Shown: in pieces, positions 20,765 through 35,700 of the stretch
Layout: every line of letters starts with the position of its first letter
Numbering within the stretch: position 1 is the first letter of the stretch
Assembly (NCBI GenBank): GCA_963920765.1
Contig: OY987250.1
Span: 2,914,001-2,978,000, forward strand
From: Ulota crispa
Taxonomy: Eukaryota > Streptophyta > Bryopsida > Orthotrichales > Orthotrichaceae
Reading direction: 5' to 3'
Length of the DNA: 64,000 nucleotides
Notes under the pieces: generated by a model
Seen by the model: only the letters and a program-made list of their open reading frames with translations
Database searches by the model: none
What the model was told of the DNA's origin: nothing
Position numbers and translations under genes: made by a program

Positions 20765-23700
20765 ATGGATGTCGGTCATTTGCGGACGGCCCGCGGTGGC
20801 TCAGATTTTCTTGACTATGGGACTGGAGATGTGTGTGTCAAGATATTGGGGGACCAGGACGAAGACGTGGATATTGACGATGGAGACACTAATGCATCTC
20901 CTTTTATCGATGCATCTCGTGCAGGTAGTTCTCTGTTTTCATTGTTCGGAAGGCAATGTCGATCTGTATGCTGCACCGTTCGGTCTCTCATACTTTGCAA
21001 GTGTCCTGATTTCAGGTGGAGTGAAGTTAATGGCTGAAAGCATGCTTGCCTCTTTGACTGGTGCTGCTAATATTGGGTCGAGTTTGTCGTCACACGGACG
21101 GAGAGAGCCACACACTGCAGGATCACAAGCGTCGATTGGACGCCAAACTTTGGCACGGCCTGTTGTCCGTGATGGCTCACCTAAACACTCGGATGTGTCG
21201 GTTCCGAAGGTCCGTACGGAAGGAAAATTGAAGCGAATGCATGCAAGTGAATATCGGAAGCACATTTCGAAATCCAGAGGTCGTAATCGAAAATTGTCAA
21301 GAGTGCAGGTCTGTAAACGCTCGGTGGATACTCTGAAACTCTCTTTCTGTGTGATTGTACTTCCGTTTAATCTTAAGTGCCCAAGCTAAAACAGAAAGTC
21401 CACTTGGAAAGCTAATTGACGGTTACATGACTTTCAAAACATGTTTCTCTTATTCGAAAATGTGGGGTATGATTTCTTCTTTCAATTGGTATATTTTGTT
21501 ACCTTTTTGAATGCTTTTCTATAAACTCAAGTTTGGAAGTGGTCTTTTTGGTCATCTGTGTGGGAAGGGTTTAAGCGATTCCAGATTTGAGACTTATGGA
21601 CGCAACAATTTTTCTCATGAAATTGCAGACCCTCTCGAAAAGGAAAACATTGGAAACGGAGCCATCAACATCGACACCTATAAAGCGTGCTAAGTTGCAT
21701 GGTAGTCCCAGTGACTCCTTTGACATAGTTCGAGAGAGTAACAAGTCTGATGAGGTTCGGCCCAGGGATGCCACTCTTAGCACGAGGAAAGAAGATTTGC
21801 CTCTGGAGAGGGAAGAGATTATCGAGGAAGGAGAAGGACAGGGGACAGAAAAGAGCCAACCCAGGTCTAGTGGAGTAGTCACAGAGAAATGTCCTCGGGT
21901 GCTTGTCCTTGGGGATGAATCGGACGAGAACATGCTCGAGCTAGATGAACTATCAGCAAGTCACAAATCTCATGCAGAGGGAAAGAAACTGGCAGCTGTC
22001 GAGGCTGCTGGAGAAAGGTTCACGAAGAATGATTCTCATGCTGTTGGTTTGGCAAAGACTGAACCTGCAGGTAGTTGAATAGAAATCATCGTAAACTCTG
22101 TGTTCTTTGTTATGTTGAAGTATTGATTGGGAACTTGAGTCGTACCTTTCACGTGTTGCAATTGGCTCCCAAGGTTTTAGACATGTGCGTACATGCATCC
22201 AGTAACTTCAACAGCAGGATTAACTCGAGGCCTGATGGAGCTGTATGGGAAGCAGGCATTTTAGGTTGTGAAAGAATCAGCTTTTGTTGGCTTTGAACAG
22301 AAGCTAGGTGGAATACCTCAAATATTAACAAGAATTTTTAATACAAACTATCCACATATGCAGGTGAGAGTGATCTTGTTCCTTTGCGAAGTGCATTTCC
22401 CTTGCACGCCAAGAAAAAGGGCAGTCGTGTAGTTTCTGGCGACAGCAGATCAAATACCGGAGCTGGGCTTGCAACGCATGTTGCAGATCAAAACAGCTCT
22501 TGGAAATGGGTTACTTGTACAAAGTGCAAAAAGACACGGTTGTAAGTACTCCTCTCCTCCCTTTGTAACATTAAGTATGTATAGACGTGGAGTATAGTGC
22601 TACTTAACTGTTGGTGTACTGGGAGTATGGAGCTTCAAAGTCTCCCTTCACCACCAGCATTTTCAATCAATAACCCAACCCTACACAATGGGGGGTTTCA
22701 ATCTTGGGAAGGCAGAGTTTTCTCGAGGAGTTTTCGATTGAGGAAACGGAGGTTTCTCAAGCAAAATCACGCACAAAAAGTATCGTGCACTAAGGTGTAG
22801 TAAGGTGCAGAAAAGTGCAAGCATGGGCTCCCTTGCGTGAGAGAATGAGAGGGAAACTAACCTTGAAACCATCTTGAGTCGGAGGGATAAACAGATGTAG
22901 CTGTGAAATGTACCGAGCTTTGAAACCCTCTAATCATGAGAATCAGAAATTAGGTTTGGTCTCACTGTATTTGATATTGAACTCAAAACGTTTGGTTTCA
23001 TGTTGAACACAAAACTGCTCAATAATCATAATAGGGTAAAATTAAAGTACTCACCACAAACAAATGATTGAGAATTAGAGGACAAGGTAGGCTCTTTGGA
23101 AAGATTTGACAACCTCCTGCAAGGTTGAGTGGTTGTATGTTGGATTGGTTAATTTTGGGGGAAGATATTGAATGTCGACATTGTCGTTAAGTTTATAAGG
23201 AGAGGTTTTGGGGCTGTCTGGAGGAGGGACTTACAGGTGTCCTATTAGGTGTCTTATCAATTCTGGTTTAACACCCTTCATCGATCTCACGCATATTTCG
23301 CACCTACTTCGTTCTCCGTTTTTGTACAGGGTCAGTGCAGATGAAGATTTGAAGCCGTCAACTTGGTGTTGTGCAAAGAACACTCGAAATCCTAAATACT
23401 CGAGCTGCTCAGCGCCTCAGGTTTGTGATGCATATACTATTCTTAGTCGGTGGTCTAATTGGCTTAATACGTTTATCGTTCTTGTACCTTCTAAATGCGA
23501 GCTTCTGAATTTTGCAACGTCCCTGGGCGGTCTAGTCGCAGTTTCTGAGGTGCGAGTTATGTTGATTGCAGGAATTCAACAATCATCGCAGAGCGGAAGG
23601 GTTGTACGCTTGTAAACCAGAAACCCTATCAGAGAGAGACGCTCGGGATGAGGGTCAAGAGATGTTGAATCAGAGCAGTCCACTCACCAAGGGAAAAGCG

Positions 23701-26700
23701 CAACGAAATATGGTTTGGGTGAAGGTACATGTGTTTTTGTCTGTCGTTATCGTGTTTGTCTGTGTTTAGCATTCTGGTCGTCATGCTATCCGTCAAGTTA
23801 CTTGGGTTTGCTCCTCTATTTCTCATTAATGGCGTGACGTTTCTTGCGTTACAAGTTTTGTTGACCTCTATACGTAGTGAAGCTTGTCCCGGTCTAAAAT
23901 GCAATGCTAAATCAGTTGCAGGTGGATGGAAAAGGCTTTTGGTGGCCTGGGTTGATAGTGACATTAGTTCCTCCAGCAGTTCAGAAGAAAATTGACGAGT
24001 CCAAGGATATACCTAAAGCTGTGCGGCTTTTTCACCCTCGAAAAGATGTGGAGGAATACCAGGTCGTGAAACGAAGGTCGATGTCTGCTCCTTATCTTCT
24101 ATGGATGGTCCTTTTCTATCCCACGTCTATGGCTACTTAATACGAATTGGAATCTAGTTTCAGATTAATCGTTTTTGTTTGTCGTGAGGCTAATAATGTT
24201 CGATTGGTGGAACCTGTTCACAGCGCGCTCAAGCCTTTTGATATTTTTATAAACCACTACAAGAACAGCAGCTCCCATCCTGACTTCATAGTTGCAGTCA
24301 TCGAGGCCGAACAATATTTTGCACAACCAGATCCTCAGATGGGAGGGTCTTCTCAATTTGTTACTGGCAGTGAGGAGGGGGCAATGCTGAGCGTCGTGGA
24401 TGATTCTGGTACATGCCGTGTAGAAGATGTACCTCGTGAACATGCAGAATCAAACGAACTTGTATTCGAGAATGCTGAGGTGCCGGAGGTTGATCCTCAA
24501 TGCAGCCAACCGCAAGCTGAGAACAAGATGGAACACCTCGAAGAAGGGGAAGTTAACCAAGCTCCAGTTGAAACGGGAACAGGTGATATTTCTCCTGAAG
24601 CTGAAAACGGGTACGAACTTGTATTTGAGAACGGTGAGGTTCCTGGAGAGGATCCTCAATGCAGCCAACCGCAAGCTGAGAACAAGATGGAACACCTCGA
24701 AGAAGGGGAAGCTAACCAAGCTCCAGTTGAAACGGGAACAGGTGATATTTCTCCTGAAGCTGAAAACGGGTACGAACTTGTATTTGAGAACGGTGAGGTT
24801 CCTGGAGAGGATCCTCAATGCAGCCAACCGCAAGCTGAGAACAAGATGGAACACCTCGAAGAAGGGGAAGCTAACCAAGCTGCAGTTGAAACGGGAACAG
24901 GTGATATTTCTCCTGAAGCTGGAAACGGGTATGGTTTAAATGACAGAAGAGACCATATTCAACTTAGTCAGCCTCAAGTAGATAAAGAGAGGGGGGTACC
25001 GGAAGACGAGGAAGTTATCCAAGTGCCTGTTGAGCAGCAGGGGAGAGCTGAAGATTCACTTGAAATCGATCATGGGGACGTTCCAGTTATAAACCAAGAC
25101 GACCCTCAGTTTAGCCTTTCCCAAGGTGATCAAGTGGAGGTAATACTCGATATTCAGGGCTTCATCCAATTTCCATGTTTGGAATAAAATCCATGTTTCA
25201 TCGTCATTGGAGAAGTTGATCCTCACCAGCTGAACATTGTTGTTTTTGTTTGGTGAAGTTGTATTCCCTAATATGGTTTTGTTTTCTGGGTTGAATATTA
25301 TGAGGCCAAGAATCGTGTGCCTGAAGCAGTTGTCAAGCCACACATACTATCAAATAGGTTCTTGAAATTCTAAAGCCTTAGTGATGTTAAATTTGAAATG
25401 ATTACCTTCAAGCCTGCATAATGGTGCCAGATTATGCACAGTTCAAGCGTTTGAGAAAGAAATTGCCGTAGTCTGACATGGGTTTCGTCTTTGCAATGAT
25501 AAACAAATTAATATTTTTGCCCAAAGCGGTTCGTTTACATTGATTTGGAATAAAGATGATTTTGATTTTGAATGTATGTAATTATTTCACCAATCGTCAT
25601 ATACGTAATGTGAAAAAAATGTCATAGTCTTTTCAAATTGAAAAGAATAAAAAAGGCGAAAGCGGTTTAAAATTATGATGATGTTTATGAGTAATATACG
25701 AATGAAATTGAAAAGTGTGTAACATATTTAAATTGCATTGATTAATGGTTCAAGGTAGTGGTACATTTATTTCAAAGTACTAGTTTTTTATTAGTGAAGT
25801 TTTCGTCATAGCTCTCACTCATTTTCCACGAATTTCGTTTTTTGTTTGTTGACCTTTTAAAAAAATTTCGTTTTTGACATTAACGAATTACTAAAAAAAC
25901 GAAAGCCATGTCACACTACGATACTTGGAAATCAAGGTTTTTTCTGACGTACATGTGGCTTGATCTCCTGCTTCAGGCACCAGATTTGCTTGTGTTCCGT
26001 CACATAGTAATGACTAAAACATCCAGAAATGTTTGATTTTGCCTTGTTCGATGCATGTGAAGCTATTTATTTTTCTATTGTAGATGTTGATTATATTTAG
26101 GTTGCGGCCGATTCTTCTGTCTTTGGTCAAGCTGCTTCATAGTCATGCTTGGGTGGGCTCTGGTGATACAGAACGGAATTCCAGATGCCTGTGTCGTCAA
26201 CTGCTCGGGAGCGGGAGCCTCAGAACAGGGAATGGTCCAAAATTCTCCTGAAGGTATCAACGGATCTGATGCGATTGTTAAAATGGACGAAGTTTCGAGT
26301 TCTGCTGCTATGAGCGAAATGGAAGGGTCTGAAGAAATTCCCATCAGCGCGAAGGTGTTTGAAGATGATGATTTGAGCGGGAGAACCAAGGTTTCTGAAG
26401 CTTCGGATTTTCAGGAACTATACATTCCAGGTGAAAAGCTTGTGTTGAATCTGGAAATATCACCCACGAGGAGGCTGATTGAATATGATGACACTGCCAT
26501 GGAACTCTACTTCCTTGACGGCGCTGTAGTGAATTTTGATCGTTCTGTTGGAAAGGTGTTTAATAAATGCTCTACGGGTCTGACGCTACGTGAGTGCATC
26601 CGTAAAGTTGGCAAATCGGATGTCAGGCAAAGGTTTCCACACCGTTCCAAGTCTTCAATTGGTCTCAGATTTAACGATCTAGACCAAAATGCGGACTTTA

Positions 26701-29700
26701 CTACTCGTTTGCGAGATACATGGCTACGAGAGTACAAAGATGAACCAATGCCCGAATATTTTCAGACACGGTTTGTAGCTGGGTGTATAATGGAGGAGAA
26801 AGGCGAACTTGTGAATTGGGCTTACGAGCTTACCCGCTTGGTAAAGTCCGAATTACGAGAGATTTCGCGGAAGGAACGTGAAGCTTTGAGTCCTGGTGCT
26901 CTCCAGCTAATGCTTCATGTACTTGAAAATGGAGTAGATCAATCCGAAGCTTCAAAGGGAGAGGAGCCAGTGGAGAACGGTATCAAGCTGCACTCAGATG
27001 ATGTATTCAGGTACCGCTGGTCCTTTTTCCCTCCTTGGTCATCTGCGTCATTGTCTTCCTATTTTGGACTACAGAAAACCAGGTCCTTGAACAATACCAT
27101 TGTAAGCGGCACAAGTAATTGGTTTGGGAGTTCTATAACAATATTGGTGTTTTGAAATGTCAACAGACAGGAGCCTGAAGGCGTTGCTGGATCACCTGCT
27201 TTCGTGGGTGAAATTGAAACGCTTGAATGTGGTCCTAATGTTGATTCGAGGACCACCTTGGAAGTGGATATGGTGACTACGGAGGTTATTGGTGAACTTC
27301 CCAACAGTATGAGTGATCAAAGATGCTGTGTTTCTGGTGCTGATATTCTTGAAGAGGCGGTAACTATGCTGGCGAATAACAAGACGAAGGACGATGTCTA
27401 TCAGCTTTCAAACGACAATGTAGCTCATGAAAATGAGCATACAGCTCCTGTTTCTGTGGAGAATAATAATGTCGTTGGAGATCTTTGCTTGAGCCAAATG
27501 AATTCAGATGCTCCTGTTGGTGAGGAATTGCAGATTGCACGCTCGCCAGATGTGGAGAATAATAATGTCGTTGGAGATCTTTGCTTGAGCCAAATGAATT
27601 CAGATGCTCCTGTCGGTGAGGAATTGCAGATTAGACGCTCGCCAGATTTAGTCGTTGATTCCATACAGACCGAGACGCATAAGCTGTCAATAGACCCTGC
27701 GGAATCAGATTTAGAGGAGGGGCAAATCTCACCTTTAGAGCTGGCCGAGACCTTCCAAGCGGATACCGCATCGAAGATTCCGTGTAGCTCTACCCCGCCA
27801 CTTACTCAAGAAGTTTCCGCTAGAGTTGAATTGCGTTATGAGGAGGATGACTTCCCCTCCAGTGATGATCATAACAGCATCTGTGATGGGTGTGAAGTTG
27901 GGGGTGAATTAATGTACGTCACTACTCCATCTTTTCCACCTGCTCCATCATCCTCGTTATTGTAAGTTTTCTTCTTCATCTCCCAAAAAGTTGTAGAAAA
28001 CTTCGTGTCAATATGAAACATTGAAAGTTGTTGCTTTTAAAGACCATGAGAGCTTGCAATTAATAATAGTCATATCTGTCAGTTATTATGTCTTGGGGTC
28101 TGTTTTGTTTGGAAATACTGGAATTCAATGTGTTTGGATGTGGCAAACAGGTTATGTGATGGCAAAGGTTGCAAGGCTGTCTATCACAAAGAATGCCTCG
28201 ATCCACCGCTACAAACTGTTCCTGCTGGGGTGTGGTACTGCCCTGAATGTGTAAAGCGAAAAGTTGAAAAAGTCTGGTCTGTCCGCAGCGTGTGTGAAAA
28301 TTCTAAGCCAACAGGCAGAGCTTCCAGCCCGAGAAGTGATAACGAGGATGAAGCTCAGGATGAACTGCCCTTGGATGCTCGGTTCAAAAGCTCATTACAG
28401 TGTCCCGATGGAGATGTTGCCGCAAATGATCTTGGTAAAACACCTGCAAGTCTGAAGGACGAGCGTGTGGAGTATCTTGTGCAATGGAAGTCTCGTTCAC
28501 ATGCTCATGATAAATGGGTTTCGGAGAAGGAATTAGAAAAGCTAGCACCGAAGGAACTGGCTCGTTTCAAAAAATCGTCAGAACTACGCCAGGTAAAAAA
28601 CTCTTGTGACATCATTCTTTGTTGCTACCAATCCTTGGGTGCCCTTACGGAGCTAGATTTCTTGTTTTTCATTCAGGATAATAGTCTAAACTGAAAGGAC
28701 TTGGTTTTCTATGCCCAGGTAAAATATGATTCCGAGTGGGCAGAACCAGAGCGTGTAATTCAGAAACGGCTGACAAGAGTGACTCGACGACAGCCTGATG
28801 CTGTGGTGGAGAGAGAGAATGTCTCTAAGCATCAAAACGTCGAAACTGAATGGTTCGTTAAATGGAAGGGTTTGGGCTATGAGTATTGCACTTGGGAGCC
28901 TGCTAGTGCAGGTGTTCTTTCCACACTTAGAGGAATCGAGCTCATTAATGCGTACGAGCGGTGGTCAGATGCTGCAAAGCATCGAGCCAGACGGGAAAGC
29001 CAGGAGGAGGTTAGTTCTGGTTGGATGCAGTGAAAATATTTTGGATGAAGTGGCCGTAGTTTTTTTTATGAACCAAAAAATGGTTGAGTAGCAAGGATGG
29101 CTACATTTTTTTTACAGATGTAAAGTTGGATGCTTTCAACCTTTCATCAAGGCTGAATCTCATGATGCTTTTGTGAGATATTTAAACAGCGCATCAGTAG
29201 GGTGAGGTGACATCAAGTGGAACCCTGAAAACCGTGCTCCTACTCCCAAACCTAAATATTTTACATTTTTTCAAAAAATACTATAGAACAATTAGCTACA
29301 CCAATTTTGGTGTAGCAAAAAAGAGATAATTAGCACAAAATAATTTCACAGGTTGGATGTATCCCGTTTTTAAACATCAACGTACCCTCAAGCCCGAACC
29401 TTGATACTTTGACTGCATTTTTATTCTTGTCCTGATTGCTTTTTCAGGCACAAAATCGGGTTAAAAGCCCATTTAAGGCCTCGGATTGCCAGCCTGAGCT
29501 GATGATTCGGCTGGAGCAAGAGCAGTTGGATGCTTATAATAAGCTACTCGAAATGTGGCATTCCAGGATGAATGGCATCATTGTGTATGGGGCCAGTCAG
29601 GTAGATATCCATTCTGAGAGTCTTACATCTGGTTTTGCATTGTTCATCAACGTAAGTATTAGCTATATGCCAACCATCAGATCTTCCTGTTAGGGTCTAT

Positions 29701-32700
29701 TATGAATTTGTCTTTATGTATGCTTGTTGCAAGCAAAAAGCCTTGAGTTTGTGTCTTCTGTTACTCCTTGATTCGTTGTCTGTTTAGATGATATGCAGTG
29801 TTCTTGATTAACGTTAGTATTACGATTTACGTTTATCTCCTGTTTGAGTGCAGGAGAAAATAGTGATGACAATTATGTTTTTCTTGTCATTAGTGGAATA
29901 CTTCCGAGTGGTGCACCCAATCTTGGTTGTTGTTCCTAAAAGTTTAATTCAGATCTGGGAACACGAGCTGTACCAGTGGGCTCCAAAACTGTACATTGTG
30001 AACTACGCGTCGAAATTGGAAGAAGCCAGGGACGTTATTCGGCGGGCAGAATTCAGTTCGTTCAGTGAACCGTTCAGACCGCAGATAGTGCTGACGACTT
30101 TTGATGTTATTAACTGTGTAAGATTCTTTATACCCTGTGTATCGGGTCCCGTCATAGAATGGTATCTAAAAGTGAAGGTTGTTTTGGTAGCCCTGTAGCT
30201 GTCACGTTGCTAGTGGAACCTAGCTTAGCAGAGTGCTGAGATGTCTCAATTTTCTAGTTTCTTTCCAAGTCTGGATATTTCTTAAATAATAACTTATATA
30301 TGTTTGAAACTCTAACACTCAACTGGCGTCTGGTGTAGGATACGGAATATTTGAAGAAGGTGGACTGGGAAGTTCTGATAATCGACGAAAGTCGAAGTCA
30401 TCGTGCGCAGAAGTCTTGTCAGAAGTCTTATCGCCCTCTCAGCCAAATTAATTCCATTTTTCGGCTACTCCTGTTGAATGAGCCTCTCAAGGTCAGAATT
30501 CATCTCTCTATGTTTCTATATGGTTTTTGTGGACATGCTGTGGGAATCCACAATTCTGTTTTCTGTTCTCGTAAAGGGATTTTGCGTTACCGGTTGAGAT
30601 GATAGTGTGATTTTGTGTGCCTTATTCTTATCATGTTCTTGTTGGATCGCTTACAGAATAATGTGGATGAGCTTATTCAATTCGTCAACTTTCTTGAGCC
30701 TCGGAAAATTGGTTCTCCCCCTGGAGACGAATTTATTGAAGTGGCTGAACTTCGAAGAAGGCTAGCTGGTCGAGTATTTGAGTACATCCCGAAGAACAGG
30801 CTGACAGAGTACTGGGTTCCAGTGGAGATGACCCCTGTGCACCTTGACCAGTATTACAATCTTCTTGTCAAGCACTACCCCACCCTTTCTCGAAATCACA
30901 GAGATCACCAGATTCAAGAAGTGGTCACCAAACTTCGTCAGGTGCGTTGTGACCCTAAGCAAGGACTTGCTATGTACTAACTCACGTTTACGAATATTAT
31001 CCTCACAGTTGAGGATTGGAAGGTAGGGTTTGGTTTTGCTGTTTGGTCATATACTTGGCTACACTGAATATTATCGGTGTTGTGGGAGCAACACTAATCC
31101 ACTATTCTTTCCTCTTGTAGTCACTATCAATGAGCACAGGTCGATTTTGTACACACAAATGTTCTAAACCAGTGCTAGTTTGTTGCCATTTGAGGCGCCT
31201 TCATGCTAAGTAACCTTTTCAACCCTCATATGGACGTACAATTGACCGGTGTATTTGTGGGTTCTACAGTCTTGTAATCACCCCTTTCTGGCTGATCTGG
31301 CGTTAGAAGGAACCATGGGTCAAGGCCTCACTCCGAAGGAGCTTCTTGACCACCACATTGAAATAAGTGGCAAGATGCGGCTGTTACATCTGATGATGCC
31401 CATCCTTAAAGCGGCTGGTTGGCGTGTGCTCATCTTCTCTCAGGTGCTTGCCTACCGTGACCCTTCACCTTTGTAGTTTCTTGTCACTCTCTGGTGTTTA
31501 TGTAGATAGTACACGGTATATGGTTCAGATTATGCAGGTATTATGAAGTGCGTTTGTTTGTACTGAACAAATGAAATAATTGCAGGAAATTAAACAGCTG
31601 GATATCCTGGAGAGGTACATGACTCAATCTCACGGGTCTGATTCATATGAGCGAGTGGACCATGACATTGCCGTCAATACCAACGAAGCGGCGATGCAAC
31701 GATTTAATGCTGAAGGCTCAAAGCGATTTGTGCTTCTGTTAAAAACAGGCGTGCATGTCTCTTTTAAAAGCGTTCAATTTGTCTTGATCTACGACAGTGA
31801 CTGGAACCCGGAAAATGATATGCGGGCGTTGCACAAAATCCATAATGAAGGTGAAGCTGGCAGCAAACCTTTGCCTGTGCTTCGCCTCTACACACACTTG
31901 ACTGTAGAAGAGAGCATGCTTGCTTTATCCCGGGATGCACAGTTACCATCAACCCGTGCAGGTTTTAGTGCCAAAATCTGCCAGAAACTTTTGACTTGGG
32001 GAGCCAGCAAAATTTTCTACCAATTTGATAATCGTAAGGGTCCCACAGGGTCTTCGTGTAGACCTAAAGGGGCCAAGGTTTGCCCCAAAGCCAAGTTGAA
32101 TCAGGTCGTTTACAATGTAGATCTGGTCTTAAATTTGCTGGAAGCATTACTTTGCCAGGAAGAGGGTAGCAGTAAGGTCGAGGGTGATGAACTCCTGGAA
32201 GCCATACTTGTTCCCCGAGATGAACCAGCCCCATTGTTTGCCGAGAGTGACCATGGCATCAACATGATCATGGATGATTCCGCACAGGATTTCTGGGCTT
32301 CATCTTTGAAATGGAGATACGACGACTGGCTAGCCAGGAAGGTAAATCCAGACTGTTATTCTATTTTAGTTTCAACAATGAAATCTTGCATGTCCTTTAG
32401 CGGTTGTGCTATCGTATGTGTCACGTAGCTGCAGTCTTGCCTTCGTGTTGGTTCCTGAACGTAGTGCTATTCCAGCACTCGCTCTGGTAGGCTAATTCAT
32501 GCATGTCCAAAAACTCGTGCATAGCATAGCTATGTGTTTACTCACTTGTCTTTCTGTTTCACTTTGCCTACTATCATTCACGTACAACTTGATGAAAGCA
32601 AACTATTTATGCTATGACTTTCACAAATGAGGACTCAAGCTTTTCATTTTGTCTGCAGGCGAGTACGCTTGGTAAAGGGCAGAGAGGAAAGAAACGTGTC

Positions 32701-35700
32701 ACTTACGAGGAAGACGCCATGGCGTCTGCTGTTTTTGAAAAAGCTCAACTTTTTGAGGAAAGTGAGAGGAAACGACCAAGACGCCGAAAGGCAAGCAGCG
32801 AAGAGGAACAAGAGGTCGTTGCAGGGCCTTCAGATCCAAGGAGCTTTCAACAAGAGCTTCCTTCTCCTTCCAATAGACTGCCTTCTGAGAGCATCTTGCT
32901 TGTGACCTCTTCCCAACTCGACACAACGTTGCCCTCCAACCGCACTTTACCTGTGACTTCTGCTCAAGTCGATACAGCATTGCCCTCTGATATTCCTGAC
33001 CAACTGCAAGAAAACACAGATGCAAGCCAATTGCAACCGTTAGAGGTAATGCTTGTGAACCTACTAGTGGATCATATTTTACTTTTTCAAGCATCGTTTG
33101 TGATGCTCCAGTAACGGGACTAGGTTACGTGGGTAGAAATTGTAATGGACTCGTAGTAAGTCGCAGCTTCTGAGTGTCATGTATTGAATATATTGCTGTG
33201 GAGACCAAGCCTGTTAAAGTCACGGGAATTTAGTGTTCTTATGATCCACAGCATCTTGTATAGTCAGTGTAGTTGTGGGACAATTCATCCTGAGATACTG
33301 TTTTGGTATTCTTGTGTTCAGGTGGTTGGATCAGCACACGGGTTATCGAAACATCACCATGCTTCTAACCAGAATGCTGTTTCAGAAAAAAAGCCACCGG
33401 AAATCGTGCCTTATGAAAGGTTTCCGGAGTTCCTTTCAAGGATTTGCTCTATGCTGAAACTTCCTGTACATTTCCCTCCAACTCTTGCTCTTTTTTTTTA
33501 CAGGACGTGTTTATTATTTCCATTACGATAGCATTGATACTTGCATTCTCTAGCAGTTTACCATGTTGAGGTGTTGATATATTTTCCCTTTTTTTAGTCA
33601 AATGATTAAGGATGGAGTATTTTCCTATCATCTTGGCAATACGTGACTTGATTACTACACAGCCAACCAGATCTAAAGTTCGTGAAGTGACTTGAGTATC
33701 GTCTTGTTAACACAGATATTATTCGGTGCGTGTTTTTTCCTTCTAACACGTGTTTCTAGTATTTACTTTTGTTCATTGTGTCTTTAGGAATTTGTAAAAG
33801 AACGCGTGGATGAGATGTTTAAGCATTTGTTGAGAACTCAGGCGAACCTTCGCATACCTCGCGTGAAGCATGAGATTTGCGCTATCCAACTTTGTGTGGT
33901 AAACAGAGAAGAATTTTTTTTGGTTCAAATCGCAGCTACCTACTTCAAGCATACATGCTTTCGTAAATATGTAGACTTTGTTACCTAACATGTAGATGTA
34001 TTCCGTGTTTATACCCCGAGCAATATGCATTTGAATGATTTCTGTGTCTACAATGTTGAATTGTAGGTCTGGTTGACTGCTGAGCAATTGAATCATCCAA
34101 TTGACAAGACGACGTCCAAGTGTATGGTGGAGAATGATTTTGATGTAACTTACCATAATCGCCAGCAGTTTGAGGGTGATCTGTACACGAAAGTGAGGGA
34201 GCTGTGCAGCAATTTTAAACCCCGACCAGATCCCCCGGTGGTGGCTGCCACTCCATCCCAACCTGCATTGGTACCTGAAATTATACCTCGTGCCACCTCT
34301 TTCAAAGATATGCAGCCGCAGGCTATAGATGCAGAGAAATCTGCCCACGCCGAAGGTGAAGGTGCTCAAGAGTCAGGCTTACAAGTAGAAGCAGAAGTAC
34401 ATATGCTAGGGTCGCCAGCAGTGCAAGTAACTCTGCCAGTAGATAATGCTCCAGAGGTATTGGGAGCTCCCGTAGCAGTTGAAGCTGTAGATGAAGCGTG
34501 GGATACGGAAGTTGTCCTCGTCGTGGCGGATCCTCGCCTGGTACCCGAAGAGCATTTGGATAAGTCCATAAACCAGAACCAAGTTCCTGAACATGAACCG
34601 ATTCAGTTACCTGCTGGCACGGTAATATCAGGTGCTTCTTCGTTGGAGCAAGGCTTAGGCTGGGTCCTTGTTGATCCAGCACCAGTTATTCCTGTTGAAG
34701 CTTCTTCTCGTGTTAAGCAGCAGCCCTTAGAAGCAACAGTTCCCGAACATGCGTCGAATTCTGACTCTCGTATAGACTCATTGCAAAGCAGTCAAGTGGG
34801 GGCGACTCCTGCAACTGCAACGTTGGGTGCGTGCCCTGTGGAGGTGCCTGCTCAGGTGAGCATTGCCTTTTTACCTTGAGAATTTAGCTATTTACTTGTG
34901 CCATATGAGTTGGAAGTGCTACTGTTTGGAGTCGCCCGAGTTGTTTTTCACTAGAATGGAGCTGTTTATTGGTTTAATCTTTCTTTGCACCTACACTCCT
35001 TCTATGGTGGCGTATATCATTCCTAAATAGGGTTTTTTTTCCTATTTTCCTTAAGGTTCTTCCAACCGAATCTACACAGCCAGCTAGACAAGTCGAAGTC
35101 ACTGCAGCAGCACTTCTTGCGAGTTCGAGGAACAGGTTCAACCAAGACAAGGATTTTGTAATCAAGGTCCAGTGCAAGGAGATGAAGTCTAGGAAAGAAG
35201 AGGCAGACCGACGGTTACAAGTGCTGGAAGACGGTTACCGTCGTCAGAGGTCTTCTCCAGTTCCTGGGCTGGTTGAAGAAAGGGAGAAGAACTACAAACG
35301 AGATAAAAAGAACTTAGAGCGGGAAAATTATGCAGATTTGAAGGCACTGGCAATCCGCCAACGGGAAAGGCGGGATACACTGGACGGTTTGTACAAGCAG
35401 CTTTTATCGAGTGTCTCGATAGGTGACTCGGGTTCAGGCGTACAGATGATTGAGGAGGAAATTGAGAAGATCAAAGAGTACTATAAAAGTATACTCCTGC
35501 GTACCTCCTCGACCCCATCCTCGTTGCAGAGATCTGTGGATCGTCATCCGGCTTCAACATCTATGCCGCCAAATACATCTGCGAATGAAGCCTTATTAAC
35601 GAGCAGAGTGCAGGCTGATGGTAGCTTACGTGTTGCCCAATCTTCAGCTAATCCAGCTGAAGACCATCAGAGGCTGGGCCGCGTGTCGTCATCCGGTACT

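Noticed and set aside
24427-24939. Alternative-frame proteins of 142 and 170 codons over exon 8
   Set aside because: Out-of-frame readings of the 159-bp repeat; the in-phase exon explains the openness.
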